A DNA stretch of 64,000 nucleotides from Spirosomataceae bacterium TFI 002 (GCA_900230115.1 LT907983.1:496001-560000); one strand, 5' to 3'; positions 38,312 through 47,228 are shown, counted from the first letter of the stretch. Made by a program: numbers and translations. Notes: generated from the letters alone by a model not told the origin.

Positions 38312-39064
38312 ATGACCAAAAGACTTTTATTAGTAGCAGTAGTTCTTATTTCTTCTTTTTCAATCTCAAAAGCTCAAACAGCAGAGGAGTTAGTAGATAA
38401 ATACCTCAGTGCCATAGGTGGCAAAAAGAAGCTAAGTGAAATCCAAAGCTTGAGAATGCTTGCATTGGTTAAAGCTCAAGGAATGGAAATGCCTGCGGAG
38501 TTACTTAAAAAGTCTCCAAACATGATGAAGATGACTTTGAGTTTTCAAGGTTATGAAATCGTTCAACCCGCTTTTGATGGCGAAAATGGATGGGCAACAA
38601 ATTTCATGACAATGGAAAACGAAGAGATGGATGCAGATGGTTCTTTAGCAATGAAACAGGAAGCTCAAGACTTCCCCGATCCATTCTATAATTACGCTAG
38701 TAAAGGCTATATCGTAGGAAGAAAGGACGACGTCACCGAGAATGGAAAAGAATATTTTGTATTGCTACTAGAAAAAAACACGGTAATTGTCAACGGTGAA
38801 GAGCTGAGCAATAATGCTGAATACTTACTTGACAAGAGTACTTTCTTACCCTATAAAAGAAGTTCTCTAGCAGAAGGTGGCCCTACGAAAGGAATGGCGA
38901 TTGAAACCATTTACAGCAACTATAAGGAAATAGAAGGATTCCGTTTCCCATATATCATTGAGCAAAAAGTAAATGGAGTTACTCAAGCAACAATGAACTT
39001 CGAAATGGTTGAGATCAATCCACCAATCGAAAACAAAGAGTTCAAGTTCCCTGAGCAACCTTAA
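38312..39064 (+). CDS. Secreted protein, outer-membrane lipoprotein-sorting-like fold
   Basis: A 250-aa protein with a signal peptide (about 1-21, ending ISKAQ), so it is periplasmic or outer-membrane associated. The remainder, with ADELVDKYLSAIGGKKKLSEIQSL-like opening and repeated beta strands, resembles LolA/LolB-fold proteins annotated as outer membrane lipoprotein-sorting protein in Bacteroidota. No lipobox. Function not established. It lies 30 nt after glgB and its stop shares TTAA with the thrC stop on the other strand. Confidence 0.75.
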   Translation: MTKRLLLVAVVLISSFSISKAQTAEELVDKYLSAIGGKKKLSEIQSLRMLALVKAQGMEMPAELLKKSPNMMKMTLSFQGYEIVQPAFDGENGWATNFMTMENEEMDADGSLAMKQEAQDFPDPFYNYASKGYIVGRKDDVTENGKEYFVLLLEKNTVIVNGEELSNNAEYLLDKSTFLPYKRSSLAEGGPTKGMAIETIYSNYKEIEGFRFPYIIEQKVNGVTQATMNFEMVEINPPIENKEFKFPEQP

Positions 39065-40371
39065 TGAACCTGCTTATTTAAGTAACTTTTAAAGCTATCG
39101 TAATCAACTTCCATTGGAAGTGCATTCTTTTCTTTCTCCAGCAATTCGCTTAAACGAGTTGGAATAGCTAGCTTTTCATTCAATGTTGGCTCCACATCTC
39201 CCAAGAATTTGGCATAATGTGCTGTTGCAGCAAATACTCCAATAAAGTCAGTTTTGTCGTCCTTTTTAAAATCTTCTAATGCCTGATAAGCTATTGCAGT
39301 ATGAGGACACACCACATATTGGTATTTACTATTAACCTCTTTCATTGCAGTTCGGGTTTGGTCATCGTTGTACCAAAACCCTTTCACCATTGACCTTAGT
39401 TTTTCAATATCATTATCAAAAAGTGCGACTAAGCGAGGAAAATTACTAGGATTCCCTACATCCATTGCATTTGAGATTGTGCTAATAGATGGTTTAATAG
39501 CAGTATATTCTCCTGTAGATAAATACGTTGGCACTACTTTGTTTGCATTAGTTGCAGCTAAGAATTGGTGCACTGGCATTCCCATTTTATAAGCAATAAC
39601 TGCAGCACATAGGTTACCAAAATTTCCACTAGGAATAGAGAAAACTACTGGCTTTCCCTTCTGTTTTAATTGAGCATACGAGTAGGCGTAGTAAAAAGCT
39701 TGTGGAATTAAACGAGCAATATTAATAGAGTTTGCAGAAGCTAAATTTAATCGTGAACGAAGTTCAGTATCTAAAAAAGCCTGCTTTACTAGTGCTTGAC
39801 AATCATCGAAAGTGCCATTTATTTCAAGAGCCGATACATTTTCTCCAAGAGTTGTAAGTTGCTTTTCTTGGATATCACTTACCTTTCCTGTTGGATAAAG
39901 TATATGAACAAAAATGTTAGGGTATTTGTAAAAACCCTGAGCAACCGCTCCACCAGTATCACCAGAAGTTGCAACAAGGATATGTACATTCTTTGATTCT
40001 TTCTTCAAAAAATGAGACATCACACCTGCCATAAACCTTGCACCAAAGTCTTTGAAGGCCATGGAAGGCCCATGAAACAACTCAAGACAGTACAGATCAC
40101 CTTCTAATGGTTTTAGAGGTGCATCAAAGTCTATTGCACGATCAATAATCGCTTTTAAGTCAGTAGTATTAATTTCATCACTTAAAAAAGCATTCGAAAC
40201 TTCAAATGCAATCTCTTGCAAAGAAAGTTCATGAATATTATCCCAAAATGATTTTCCTAAATTTGGAATATTAGTTGGCATAAAAAGTCCATTATCTGAA
40301 GGTAAACCCTCAAAAATTGCTTCTTTACCTGTGACTTCGGCAGCCTTGTGATTGGTACTGTATAATTTCAT
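39061..40371 (-). CDS. thrC: Threonine synthase
   Basis: PLP enzyme converting O-phosphohomoserine to threonine. The 436-aa protein has the Schiff-base lysine K107 in GPSMAFKDFGARF, the phosphate/PLP-binding loop ATSGDTGGAVAQGF and SIPSGNFGNLCA. Length is that of the long (fungal/E. coli-like) class. Monocistronic here, with its own promoter. No thrA/thrB in the window. Confidence 0.95.
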   Translation of the reverse strand: MKLYSTNHKAAEVTGKEAIFEGLPSDNGLFMPTNIPNLGKSFWDNIHELSLQEIAFEVSNAFLSDEINTTDLKAIIDRAIDFDAPLKPLEGDLYCLELFHGPSMAFKDFGARFMAGVMSHFLKKESKNVHILVATSGDTGGAVAQGFYKYPNIFVHILYPTGKVSDIQEKQLTTLGENVSALEINGTFDDCQALVKQAFLDTELRSRLNLASANSINIARLIPQAFYYAYSYAQLKQKGKPVVFSIPSGNFGNLCAAVIAYKMGMPVHQFLAATNANKVVPTYLSTGEYTAIKPSISTISNAMDVGNPSNFPRLVALFDNDIEKLRSMVKGFWYNDDQTRTAMKEVNSKYQYVVCPHTAIAYQALEDFKKDDKTDFIGVFAATAHYAKFLGDVEPTLNEKLAIPTRLSELLEKEKNALPMEVDYDSFKSYLNKQVH

Positions 40372-40388
40372 ATTCTCTAAAAACTTCG

Positions 40389-40421
40389 CAAAAATAGCTA
40401 TTCTTATTTGTTAGCCTACAA
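40389..40421 (-). promoter_or_regulatory. Promoter of thrC
   Basis: On the minus strand TATTTTTG (40396-40389) fits the -7 consensus, with a TTG at 40421-40419, 22 nt upstream, as a possible -33. The predicted leader is about 13 nt. Confidence 0.5.
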
Positions 40422-40438
40422 TGCAAGAATTATTCCCT

Positions 40439-40446
40439 TAGTTTTG
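40439..40446 (+). promoter_or_regulatory. -7 box (TAGTTTTG) six nt before an ATG
   Basis: TAGTTTTG fits TAnnTTTG; the methyltransferase ATG is at 40453, so transcription should begin at or within a couple of nt of the start codon. Confidence 0.5.
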
Positions 40447-40452
40447 TACCCT

Positions 40453-41592
40453 ATGAGCAAATATCAAATCGTCGCAAAAACACTTCAAAATTTAGAAGAA
40501 TTGCTTTCGAAAGAATTGAAGTCACTTGGTGCTTCTAAAGTTAAAATACTTAAAAGAGCGGTTTCTTTTGAGGGAACAGATGAATTGCTGTACAAATGCA
40601 ACTTGAGTTCAAGGTTAGCTATTAGCTTTTTGGTCCCCATCCATTCGGCTGAAGTAAATGACGAAAATGATCTTTATAAAGAAATATATGCCCTCCCTTG
40701 GGAAGAAATTTTCAATCCTGAAAAAACTATTGCCATAGACGCCTCCATTTCTGGACCAAATTTCAATCATTCGCAGTATGTGGCTTTAAAAACAAAAGAC
40801 GCAATTGTAGATCGATTGAGAAATAAATTAGGATTTAGACCAGATGTAGATGTAAGAGACCCCGATTTCAAAGTCAATATTCATATTCATAACAGTTCAC
40901 TCACAGTTTCGCTCGACAGCTCAGGAAGAACACTCGATAAGCGGGGTTACAGGCTGGATGCAGGACAAGCTCCACTTAATGAAGTGTTGGCTGCTGGAAT
41001 GCTCTATATGGCCGAATGGAACGGCGAAACAACGCTTTACGATCCAATGTGTGGTGCAGGAACATTTTCAATTGAAGCTGCAATGATTGCAGCTAAAATA
41101 CCTCCAGGAATAAATAGAGACTTTTGTTTTCAAAATTGGTACGACTACGATTACAAGTTATTTGTAAAAGTAAAAGAAGATTTAATAAGCCAAATAACAA
41201 CTCCTAAAGAGGAATTTTTTGCAAGCGATTTAGATAGTGCGATGCTGGATTTCGTACAAGAAAATGCGGAACGAGCAGGTGTAGACAAATACATCAAGGT
41301 TGAAAAACTTAACTTTTTCAATTCGTCAGCAAGAAAGGAAAGCGGCGTAATCTTCTTGAATCCTCCTTATGACCAAAGACTAAGAATGGAGGACGTTTTT
41401 GCCTTTTACAAGCAAATAGGAGACACTTTCAAACAAGCATACCCAAATCATCAAGGTTGGATTATCAGTTCGAACAACGAGGCATTAAAAAAACTCGGTT
41501 TGAAAGCTAGTTTCAAAACCGAGTTGAATAATGGTGGAACCATGTGTAAGGTTCACAAATATGATATGTATCGAGGAAGTAAATTAGCCTAA
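40453..41592 (+). CDS. THUMP-domain class I SAM-dependent RNA methyltransferase (RlmL-N/YpsC-like)
   Basis: Probable 23S rRNA m2G methyltransferase of the RlmL N-terminal/UPF0020 group. The 379-aa protein has an N-terminal ferredoxin-like plus THUMP region (about 1-155), SAM motif I in DPMCGAGTFSIEAAMIA and the catalytic NPPY in FLNPPYDQRL. It lacks the second RlmK half of the enterobacterial fusion. Start at the ATG 40453 because a -7 box lies only 6 nt upstream; the frame is open further upstream but would begin before the promoter. Converges on carA with a 9-nt overlap. Confidence 0.88.
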   Translation: MSKYQIVAKTLQNLEELLSKELKSLGASKVKILKRAVSFEGTDELLYKCNLSSRLAISFLVPIHSAEVNDENDLYKEIYALPWEEIFNPEKTIAIDASISGPNFNHSQYVALKTKDAIVDRLRNKLGFRPDVDVRDPDFKVNIHIHNSSLTVSLDSSGRTLDKRGYRLDAGQAPLNEVLAAGMLYMAEWNGETTLYDPMCGAGTFSIEAAMIAAKIPPGINRDFCFQNWYDYDYKLFVKVKEDLISQITTPKEEFFASDLDSAMLDFVQENAERAGVDKYIKVEKLNFFNSSARKESGVIFLNPPYDQRLRMEDVFAFYKQIGDTFKQAYPNHQGWIISSNNEALKKLGLKASFKTELNNGGTMCKVHKYDMYRGSKLA

Positions 41593-42687
41593 CAAGGCTA
41601 CAAAATCATCGAATAGGTATCTAGAATCATGAGGCCCAGGGGCAGCTTCCGGGTGATATTGTACCGAGAAAGCTGGCTTGTCTTTCAATTTTATTCCTTC
41701 AATAGTATGGTCATTGAGATTCATGTGAGTGATCTCGATATTGGACAAAGTCTTTACTTGTTCTGGATCTACGGCAAAGCCGTGATTCTGAGAAGTGATT
41801 TCAGACTTTCCAGTTTTTAAGTTTTTAACTGGATGGTTTAGTCCTCTATGTCCATTGTGCATTTTATATGTTTTGGCACCACTTGCTCTTGACAGCAATT
41901 GATGTCCAAGACAAATTCCAAATGTAGGTTTATTTGTCTCTAAAATTTTCTTAATCGTATCTACTGCATAGTCCATCGCAGCAGGGTCACCTGGGCCATT
42001 TGATAAGAAATATCCATCAGGGTTAAATTCTTGAATTTCTTCAAAAGTAGATTTGGCATTAAAAACCTTGCAATAGCAATCTCTCTCCGCAAAGTTTCTT
42101 AATATATTGGTCTTACAACCGTAATCTATAACAGCTAATTTAAATTTCGCACTTTCTTCTCCAAAGTAATAAGGCTCGTGAGTACTTACTAATGACGAAA
42201 GCTCCAATCCTTCCATAGATGGACATTTGCTTAATTCGGTCTTAAGTTGGTCAATGTCATCAATCTCGGACGAAATGATGCAGTTCATTGCACCTGCATT
42301 TCTAATGTGTCTTACAACTTGTCTTGTATCAATATCGCAGATTCCTACAATACCAGCATTTTCAAGATAAACCTGTAAAGAACTATCTGCTGTAAGTCTA
42401 GAATAGTGCTCATCAGCGTATGCATTACATACCATCCCTTTTATTTTCACACTATTAGATTCTTCCTCAGAACCTAATTTAACTCCGTAATTACCGATAT
42501 GAGAAGTGGTGTTGACAATAACTTGTCCAAAATAGGAAGGATCAGTGTAAATCTCCTGATAACCTGTCATTCCAGTATTAAAACAGATTTCACCTGCCGT
42601 AGTACCTTTTTTACCTAATGCTTTACCCTTGAAAACTGTTCCGTCTGCTAGAAGTAAGTAGGCATTCGCCTCTGGATTTGTAACCAT
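41584..42687 (-). CDS. carA: Carbamoyl-phosphate synthase small (glutaminase) subunit
   Basis: Supplies ammonia from glutamine for carbamoyl phosphate used in pyrimidine and arginine synthesis. The 367-aa protein has the CarA N-terminal domain (CFNTGMTGYQEIYTDPSY) and a class I amidotransferase with nucleophile Cys in FGICLGHQLL and the His-Glu pair in VQYHPEAAPGPHDS. carB is not adjacent. A TAACTTTA near-match to the -7 box lies about 45 nt upstream. Confidence 0.95.
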   Translation of the reverse strand: MVTNPEANAYLLLADGTVFKGKALGKKGTTAGEICFNTGMTGYQEIYTDPSYFGQVIVNTTSHIGNYGVKLGSEEESNSVKIKGMVCNAYADEHYSRLTADSSLQVYLENAGIVGICDIDTRQVVRHIRNAGAMNCIISSEIDDIDQLKTELSKCPSMEGLELSSLVSTHEPYYFGEESAKFKLAVIDYGCKTNILRNFAERDCYCKVFNAKSTFEEIQEFNPDGYFLSNGPGDPAAMDYAVDTIKKILETNKPTFGICLGHQLLSRASGAKTYKMHNGHRGLNHPVKNLKTGKSEITSQNHGFAVDPEQVKTLSNIEITHMNLNDHTIEGIKLKDKPAFSVQYHPEAAPGPHDSRYLFDDFVALLG

Positions 42688-42998
42688 TAATTTATTGGGG
42701 GGTTCCGATTTATAATATGCTTATCGGAGTGTAAAGTTAATTCATAATATTGAAAACGACAGAAAAAATTAGAATTTAGAATCAAAGAATGTCAATTAGT
42801 AGTAAAGTTGATTGTATAAAAGACTTGAAAAATCACTCATTCCCCATCGCCAAACACGTTTTTTATGAAGTTGAATTAAAATAATATAACTGTATAGTTC
42901 TTACCACTTCTTTCATAAAAAAAGCACCTCGCGGAGAGATGCTTTTTAGAAAAACCTAATTTGATATTAATTTAAAATCGATTGAGAATTATTCAGAA
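42688..42998. other. 311-nt intergenic region between carA and the TIM-barrel gene
   Basis: Contains the likely carA promoter region near 42733-42740 (minus strand) and the terminator at 42917-42947. The remaining AT-rich sequence shows no ORF with coding character and no recognisable RNA gene. Confidence 0.7.
42917..42947 (-). terminator. Rho-independent terminator after the sugar isomerase gene
   Basis: Minus strand AAAAAGCA...TGCTTTTT stem, extended by CTC/GAG pairing around a GC-rich loop, then seven T. It follows the stop at 42999 and ends the minus-strand sugar cluster. Confidence 0.8.
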
Positions 42999-44051
42999 TT
43001 AGATTCCCAAGACTTTCTTATTTACAGCTTCATCTGTTCCTGTAGCTGCAAAATCATCAAAAGCTCTTTTCACCACTTCGATCAAGTGCTCTTTGATAAA
43101 CGGTGCACCTTCTGTTGCTCCTTGCTCAGAGTCCTTGATACAACACTCCCACTCTAAAACAGCCCAACCGTCGTAATCGTATTGAGATAACTTTGAGAAA
43201 ATAGCTTTGAAATCAACCTGACCATCCCCTAAGGAACGGAATCTTCCTGCACGATCTGCCCAACCTGCATAACCGCTATAAACTCCTTGGCGACCTGTTG
43301 GATTAAACTCTGCATCTTTAACATGGAATGCACGGATACGCTCATGATAAATATCTATGAATTGTAAATAGTCGAGTGCTTGCAATACAAAATGGCTTGG
43401 ATCGTAATTGATACATGCTCTTGGGTGACCATCTAAAGCCTCTAAAAACATCTCAAATGAAGTACCATCAAAAAGGTCTTCCCCTGGGTGCAATTCGTAG
43501 CAATAATCTACTCCGTTCTCGTCGTATACATCTAAAATCGGCTTCCATCTTGCTGCCAATTCTTTGAATGCTGACTCTATTAATCCAGCTGGTCGCTGTG
43601 GCCAAGGATATAAAAAAGGCCATGCCAATGCTCCAGGAAAACCTACATGTGAGGTTAATCCCAAATTTTTGGAAGCTAGTGCTCCAAGTTTTACTTGCTC
43701 AATTGCCCAAGCTCTTCTTGCTGGCTCATTGTTGGCAACTTCCGCTGGTGCAAAATTGTCATACATCAAATTGTAAGTCGGATGAGATGCCACAAGCTGA
43801 CCTTGGAGGTGGGTAGAGAGTTCCGTAATCTCTAAGCCTTTGTCTGCTAGTTTACCTTTCAATTCATCACAATATGTTTTTGACTCTGCTGCTTGTTTTA
43901 AGTCAATAACACGAGCATCCCAAGAAGGTAATTGAATTCCTTTATATCCTTTACCAGCCATGTAATCGGCAATAGTATCTAAAGAATTGAAAGGAGCTTC
44001 GTCGCCCATGAATTGTGCTAAAAAAACTGCAGGTCCTTTTATAGTCTTCAT
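42999..44051 (-). CDS. Sugar phosphate isomerase/epimerase (xylose isomerase-like TIM barrel)
   Basis: A 350-aa AP endonuclease 2-superfamily protein. Metal ligands typical of IolE/xylose isomerase-like barrels are visible: Glu in CYELHPGED, Asp-His in NYDPSHF, His in FHVKDAEF and a late Glu in AVLEWECC. No signal peptide, so cytoplasmic. Substrate unknown; the neighbouring Gfo/Idh/MocA oxidoreductases suggest it acts on an oxidised (keto) sugar or inositol-like compound. Last gene of the cluster, 29 nt after the oxidoreductase. Confidence 0.9.
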   Translation of the reverse strand: MKTIKGPAVFLAQFMGDEAPFNSLDTIADYMAGKGYKGIQLPSWDARVIDLKQAAESKTYCDELKGKLADKGLEITELSTHLQGQLVASHPTYNLMYDNFAPAEVANNEPARRAWAIEQVKLGALASKNLGLTSHVGFPGALAWPFLYPWPQRPAGLIESAFKELAARWKPILDVYDENGVDYCYELHPGEDLFDGTSFEMFLEALDGHPRACINYDPSHFVLQALDYLQFIDIYHERIRAFHVKDAEFNPTGRQGVYSGYAGWADRAGRFRSLGDGQVDFKAIFSKLSQYDYDGWAVLEWECCIKDSEQGATEGAPFIKEHLIEVVKRAFDDFAATGTDEAVNKKVLGI

Positions 44052-44080
44052 AATTTCTATTTAAATAGGTTGTTTTAAAA

Positions 44081-45226
44081 TTATACTTTAACCCATGATT
44101 GGGAATTATTACTTTCCAAAATTCTCTCACATATCAACAACTCTCTGTATCCGTCAGCAAATGTTGGGAATTTTGGTTCTGCGGGTTGCTTTCCTTGCTC
44201 TACCGCTTCATACACTTCTTTGAATAATTGTTTCGATGTATCTGGAAAACCTTCATTGTGCCCACCAGGGAAAGATATAATCCCTCCAGCTTCAGGGTGA
44301 ACCAAAGACGGATCTCTCATTAATACTTCATTTGCTTTGTCTCTGTAGCCAACCCATAATTCGTTAGGATTTTCAGAGTTAAAGGCGAATGTTTTATTTG
44401 AGCCCGAAATTTCAATTTTTAACTGATTCTTTCTACCTGCCGATACTTGTGACACCGTAACAGAGCCCTTATTTCCGTTAGAAAACCTTAATAATACATT
44501 GGCTGTATCTTCAGTATTGATTTGAACGTCAGCATAGTCCTCTGGCTTGAGCATTTTACCAGAATATGTTTCTACTGTTTTTAAAGGCTTTTTACGAACC
44601 TTGTGAACTGTATTGAAATCTGCAAAAACCTCCACTGTTTCCAAGCCAGTAATGTATTCCATTACATCGAGTAAATGAGAACCAATGTCTGCAATTGCTC
44701 TTGATGCACCACTTTTATCTGGCTCCAATCGCCAGTTATAATCAGTGTTATAATACAGCCAATCTTGCAAATATGATCCTATTACTGAATACACATCTCC
44801 CAATTCTCCTTTCTCACGAGCCGTACGCATTTGGCGTACAAGTGGGTAATAGCGTAAATTGAAATGTACCGCATTTACCAAACCTGATTTCTCAGCAAGT
44901 TCAACTAGCTCCTTGGCCTCGTGCAGATCCTTACTCAATGGTTTTTCGCAAACCACGTGCTTACCAGCTAACAAAGCAGCTTTAGATTGTTCGTAATGAA
45001 GGAAATTGGGCGTACATATGTGGACACATTGGATATCTTCTTGGGCAATTAACTCATCAAAAGTGTAATGCCTTGGTATCCCTAGCAAATCTGCTTTTTC
45101 TTTGGCAAGTTCTTTCGTCACTTCACAAAGTGCTTCTACTTGTACATTTGGCAACCTTCTTAGGGCTTCAATATGTGCTGGTCCTATAAACCCAGTACCA
45201 ACTACTCCTACTTTTATTTTTGACAT
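44081..45226 (-). CDS. Gfo/Idh/MocA family oxidoreductase
   Basis: NAD(P)-dependent sugar or cyclitol dehydrogenase of 381 aa. Rossmann motif VGVVGTGFIGPAHIEALRR at the N-terminus, the EKP motif in VVCEKPLSKDL with the catalytic Lys, and the C-terminal beta-sheet domain (DIGSHLLDVMEYITG). Cytoplasmic, no signal peptide. Partner of a second, divergent paralogue at 45753-46961 and of the TIM-barrel isomerase downstream. Confidence 0.92.
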   Translation of the reverse strand: MSKIKVGVVGTGFIGPAHIEALRRLPNVQVEALCEVTKELAKEKADLLGIPRHYTFDELIAQEDIQCVHICTPNFLHYEQSKAALLAGKHVVCEKPLSKDLHEAKELVELAEKSGLVNAVHFNLRYYPLVRQMRTAREKGELGDVYSVIGSYLQDWLYYNTDYNWRLEPDKSGASRAIADIGSHLLDVMEYITGLETVEVFADFNTVHKVRKKPLKTVETYSGKMLKPEDYADVQINTEDTANVLLRFSNGNKGSVTVSQVSAGRKNQLKIEISGSNKTFAFNSENPNELWVGYRDKANEVLMRDPSLVHPEAGGIISFPGGHNEGFPDTSKQLFKEVYEAVEQGKQPAEPKFPTFADGYRELLICERILESNNSQSWVKV

Positions 45227-45324
45227 GTTTTATTAGTATTTATTTTAATTATGTAATGGAAGTAAGGAGAACGAAGTTGGAAGTTTTCTCCAACCATTTA
45301 TTCTCTGAACTAGCAATTAATTTC

Positions 45325-45678
45325 TTAAGTGAGTTTTGAACGGTATGAAATAATCATATTCATTAAATTAAAGCAAGCTAAATAATAGATATCAAATTTA
45401 TTCACCATTAAATATTCCCTTGACTTCGCTTTATGTAAACAGGTTACGACCTCGGCCAATGACCTTATGCTATATCCTAAAAACTTCATATTTTCCTTTG
45501 AAGATTGAAGAATTGAACCCTCCGAAATATTCAATGCAACAGAATCAGCAGCTCGTCTCAATTGACTCGATAAGTTGTAAATTTCTTTTGGAGGAAAACT
45601 ATCTGATAGTAGGTTCATTTCCTCCCCTAAATCCATAGCCTTTTGCCAAATTATTAATTTTTCAAATTTAAAACTCAT
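45325..45678 (-). CDS. Four helix bundle protein (S23/IVP family)
   Basis: A 117-aa protein matching the four-helix-bundle family first seen in intervening sequences of 23S rRNA genes and related to the Avd accessory protein of diversity-generating retroelements. Diagnostic sequence: FEKLIIWQKAMDLGEEM, then FPPKEIYNLSSQLRRAADSVALNISEG, which is the family core. Likely a homo-oligomer binding nucleic acid (family knowledge); cellular role unknown. It sits between two sugar oxidoreductase genes with no functional link to them. No reverse transcriptase or variable repeat is nearby. Confidence 0.9.
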   Translation of the reverse strand: MSFKFEKLIIWQKAMDLGEEMNLLSDSFPPKEIYNLSSQLRRAADSVALNISEGSILQSSKENMKFLGYSIRSLAEVVTCLHKAKSREYLMVNKFDIYYLACFNLMNMIISYRSKLT

Positions 45679-45688
45679 AAAATATAAG

Positions 45689-45768
45689 TCAACTCCTTAT
45701 TTCAAACTTCCCACTCCCTTCTTCAAACTCCCTTCTCCAAAACTCTTCAACTTCAAATCTCAAACTTC
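45689..45768 (-). other. 80-nt G-free (minus: C-free) leader upstream of the four-helix-bundle gene
   Basis: The plus strand has no G for 80 consecutive bases, built from iterated CTTCAAACTCCC-like units. On the minus-strand mRNA this becomes a C-free A/G/U tract running from the stop of the upstream oxidoreductase to 10 nt before the start of the four-helix-bundle gene. Confidence 0.8.
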
Positions 45769-46961
45769 GTCCATTTGCTATTTTCATCATTTGCGGACTT
45801 TACAACTGTTTGGATGAAGCCCATTCCTCTTAAGCCCTCTTCTACTCCTGGGAAATCGTATATTTCGGGATTATAACCGCCCGAAGCAGCACCTCCACCA
45901 AGTCCTCCACCTGAAGCCTTTTCCGCCGCAATCCCCCATTGATTTCTTAATGCCATTGCAAAGTTTCTGTAAATACTTGCAAATGTTTCAATGTATCCTT
46001 CAGGATGACCTGCTGGCTGACGTGTATGTGCTTGAGCATGTTCCGAAAGGTTACCAACACCAGTTCTTATTATTCTTGACCCTGTGTCTTGATTCGTCAA
46101 CTCTAATGTGTTTGGTTCCATTTGGCTCCATTTCAAGCCGCCTTTGGTACCATATATTCTGATATTAAGGTCGTTTTCTTCACCGTGACATATTTGACTA
46201 TTGTGAAGTATTCCCTTTGCACCGTTATCAAACCTTAGCAAAATATTGGCGTCATCATCTAATCTCCTACCCTCTACAAAAATAGTAAGGTCGGCACATA
46301 GTTCTGTGATTTGTAAACCTGTAATATATTCAGCTAAATTTTCGGCATGGGTTCCTATATCACCCACTCCACCGGCAGCACCACATCGCTCAGGATCTGT
46401 TCTCCAATCAGCTTGCTTCTGGCCTGTAGCCTCTAGCAACTCGTACAACCAACCTTGTGGGTATTCAACTATTACTTTTCTAATATCTCCAATTACTCCA
46501 GTTTTAACCAAATGCTTGGCCTCTTTCACCATTGGATAAGCCGTATAATTATGCGTAAGAGCAAAAAGCAAACCCGATTTATCTATGATCGTTTTAAGTT
46601 CTTTTGCCTCTGCAGTGGTTAGTGTAATTGGCTTGTCCATTACTACTGGAAACCCATTTTCAATTGCAAACTTACAAGCTGGAAAATGAACGTGATTAGG
46701 AACAACAATGGATACAAAATCCATTCGCTCTCCTTCGGGAAGTTCTTTTTCCTTCAAAATCATTTCTTCATAAGAGCCGTATACACGATTAGCATCCATA
46801 TATAAAGCCTCACCTGTTTGCTTCGATTTTTCTGGATTGGAGGAAAATGCTCCACATACCAGTTCTATTTCTCCATCAAGGGCAGCACCTCTTCGATGTA
46901 CAGCACCAATGAATCCCTCAAGGGATCCACCTATCATTCCCATTCTTACTTTTCTACTCAT
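45753..46961 (-). CDS. Gfo/Idh/MocA family oxidoreductase with Gly-rich insertion
   Basis: A 402-aa NAD(P)-dependent sugar dehydrogenase homologue. N-terminal nucleotide-binding region (MGMIGGSLEGFIGAVHRRGA), a DKP variant of the usual EKP motif (VVMDKPITLTTAEA), and the C-terminal domain with VGDIGTHAENLAEYITG. Near residue 345-365 is a Gly/Ser/Ala-rich stretch not expected in the family. The last codons and stop fall in a dispersed repeat-like sequence. It is the first gene of the minus-strand cluster and divergent from the MFS transporter. Confidence 0.9.
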   Translation of the reverse strand: MSRKVRMGMIGGSLEGFIGAVHRRGAALDGEIELVCGAFSSNPEKSKQTGEALYMDANRVYGSYEEMILKEKELPEGERMDFVSIVVPNHVHFPACKFAIENGFPVVMDKPITLTTAEAKELKTIIDKSGLLFALTHNYTAYPMVKEAKHLVKTGVIGDIRKVIVEYPQGWLYELLEATGQKQADWRTDPERCGAAGGVGDIGTHAENLAEYITGLQITELCADLTIFVEGRRLDDDANILLRFDNGAKGILHNSQICHGEENDLNIRIYGTKGGLKWSQMEPNTLELTNQDTGSRIIRTGVGNLSEHAQAHTRQPAGHPEGYIETFASIYRNFAMALRNQWGIAAEKASGGGLGGGAASGGYNPEIYDFPGVEEGLRGMGFIQTVVKSANDENSKWTKFEI

Positions 46962-47228
46962 ATTTTGTCAGATTGAAGATTTTAGGTTTCTTTTTCAAAA
47001 CCAAAGATCGATTACTCAGGCATGAAATTAAACAGTCATTTTGGGTCTTCCAAACATAATTCGCCTTTGCAACCTAAATGGTGGATAAAAATTAAACTTA
47101 TAGCCTAATCGGAGAATTACGAAGGAAAATAACTTTTTGATTGTAACAATTTACATCATTATCTTTTGATGGAATTGTAAAAAAACTATTTTTACCCATT
47201 ATTTACAACCCTAATCAATTATTACCTC

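Larger units (their letters stand above)
45271..45770. mobile_element. Candidate small mobile element carrying a four-helix-bundle gene
   Basis: The four-helix-bundle gene lies between imperfect inverted copies of an 11-mer: ACGAAGTTGGA on plus at 45271-45281 and ACGAAGTTTGA on minus at 45770-45760 (10 of 11 match). Both flanks are strand-asymmetric, purine-rich reading toward the gene, and also share TAAGGAG. The right end runs into the stop codon of the upstream oxidoreductase. No clear target duplication is seen. Mobility is inference. Confidence 0.35.

Noticed and set aside
45276-45294. GTTGGA/TCCAAC hairpin as terminator of the four-helix gene
   Set aside because: The stem has only six pairs and no T-run follows on the minus strand.
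45325-45678. Four-helix-bundle gene as an Avd of a diversity-generating retroelement
   Set aside because: No reverse transcriptase, template repeat or variable repeat is found nearby; only the family resemblance remains.
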